Made by a program: the position numbers and the translations under genes
Shown: in pieces, positions 63,610-64,000 of the stretch
How positions within the stretch are numbered: the first letter of the stretch is position 1
Layout of the letters: every line of letters begins with the position of its first letter
Notes under the pieces: model-generated
Told to the model about the DNA's origin: nothing
Seen by the model: only the letters and a program-made list of their open reading frames with translations
The model's database searches: none
NCBI RefSeq assembly: GCF_024380015.1
Contig: NZ_CP101509.1
Location: 1,116,001 to 1,180,000, forward strand
Source of the DNA: Photobacterium atrarenae
Lineage (GTDB): Bacteria; Pseudomonadota; Gammaproteobacteria; Enterobacterales; Vibrionaceae
DNA: 64,000 nt
Direction of reading: 5' to 3'

Positions 63610-64000
63610 TTATTTGATGATCGCTGAAGTCAGTTCACAGTGATGGATTTGGTTCTTTCCATGATCTTTGGCCAGGTAAAGGGCTTTGTCTACGGTCGCA
63701 ACCAGTACCCGGGACATCTCATGGATATCCTGCTCGGTAGGCTTTGCCGGGAAGGGGCCGGTAGTCGTCAGACCGATGCTGACAGTGGTACCGGTTTGTT
63801 CAAGGGCTGATTCGATTGTGGCTCGGTACCGTTCCGCAGCGGTTTTGCTCTCCGCTGCATGGGTGTTGCTCATCATAATGATAAACTCATCACCCGCGAG
63901 GCGCGCAATCGTATCACTTTGGCGGGCTGCTGCGAGGAGAATGCGGCTGACAGCACAAAGGACATCGTCTCCTTCTTGATGTCCCCAGTTGTCATTGATC
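63610..64000 (-). CDS. Diguanylate cyclase (GGDEF domain), C-terminal part (partial)
   Basis: The gene enters from the right edge and stops at 63610. About 130 residues are visible. The reading starts INDNWGHQEGDDVLCAVSRIL, which is the substrate/magnesium helix of a GGDEF domain, followed by IARLAGDEFIIMM with the active-site variant AGDEF in place of GGDEF, a variant found in functional cyclases. The end YLAKDHGKNQIH fits the K-x-x-G-[KR]-[ND] motif. It should make cyclic di-GMP; sensor domains lie outside the window. Confidence 0.88.
   Translation of the reverse strand, partial: INDNWGHQEGDDVLCAVSRILLAAARQSDTIARLAGDEFIIMMSNTHAAESKTAAERYRATIESALEQTGTTVSIGLTTTGPFPAKPTEQDIHEMSRVLVATVDKALYLAKDHGKNQIHHCELTSAIIK

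Overview
The window is protein-dense, GC-rich chromosomal DNA of a marine gammaproteobacterium, most likely Vibrionaceae (Photobacterium-like). The reasons are a VF530-family protein, two DUF2860-type outer-membrane genes, an RsgA-type GTPase, three BCCT osmolyte carriers and a palindromic element of a type I recall from Vibrio, Photobacterium and Shewanella genomes. The genus is an inference. I see no rRNA, tRNA, CRISPR array or intact insertion sequence.

Bases 1-13350 hold an osmolyte-catabolism region. It contains the end of dgcA, then dgcB and an etfA/etfB-like pair (dimethylglycine oxidation), a convergent GlxA/GbdR-type regulator, and the operon betI-betB-betA-choX-choW-choV (choline import and oxidation to glycine betaine). 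A strong BetI-type operator lies just before betI. Bases 13.5-27.8 kb are a mixed accessory stretch: a VWA lipoprotein with EF-hand-like repeats, GST/MFS and LysR genes, an SDR, a GlxA-type regulator divergent from a cysteine hydrolase, a PAF-acetylhydrolase-like enzyme, and an MFS-CMD-membrane protein-SCO operon with a divergent LysR gene. Bases 27.9-35.4 kb encode exported proteins: a metzincin-like protease, a TlpA thioredoxin, a BNR-repeat lipoprotein, a DUF1566 lipoprotein and a DUF1566/di-heme peroxidase fusion.

Bases 35.6-45.7 kb are the most interesting part. A gene matching the DMSP lyase DddP, with all metal ligands and the proposed catalytic Asp at the expected spacing, forms an operon with a BCCT carrier. 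Around it lie a second BCCT carrier with an aldo/keto reductase, a LysR regulator, an aldehyde dehydrogenase and a divergent aspartase/fumarase-superfamily lyase. Together they look like a DMSP uptake and cleavage locus with a non-canonical set of downstream enzymes.

Bases 45.7-52.0 kb are a four-gene translationally coupled efflux operon on the minus strand: ATPase-less ABC membrane domain, HlyD adaptor, RND pump, AraC-GyrI regulator. Bases 52.2-57.5 kb contain decaying material: a shortened DUF2860 paralogue, a broken Tae4 type VI effector next to an apparently intact Tai4 immunity gene, and a ~160 bp palindromic element. RsgA and a full-length DUF2860 protein are also here. The window ends with a third BCCT carrier, a glutamine amidotransferase-like gene, an AraC regulator, katG and the end of a diguanylate cyclase gene.
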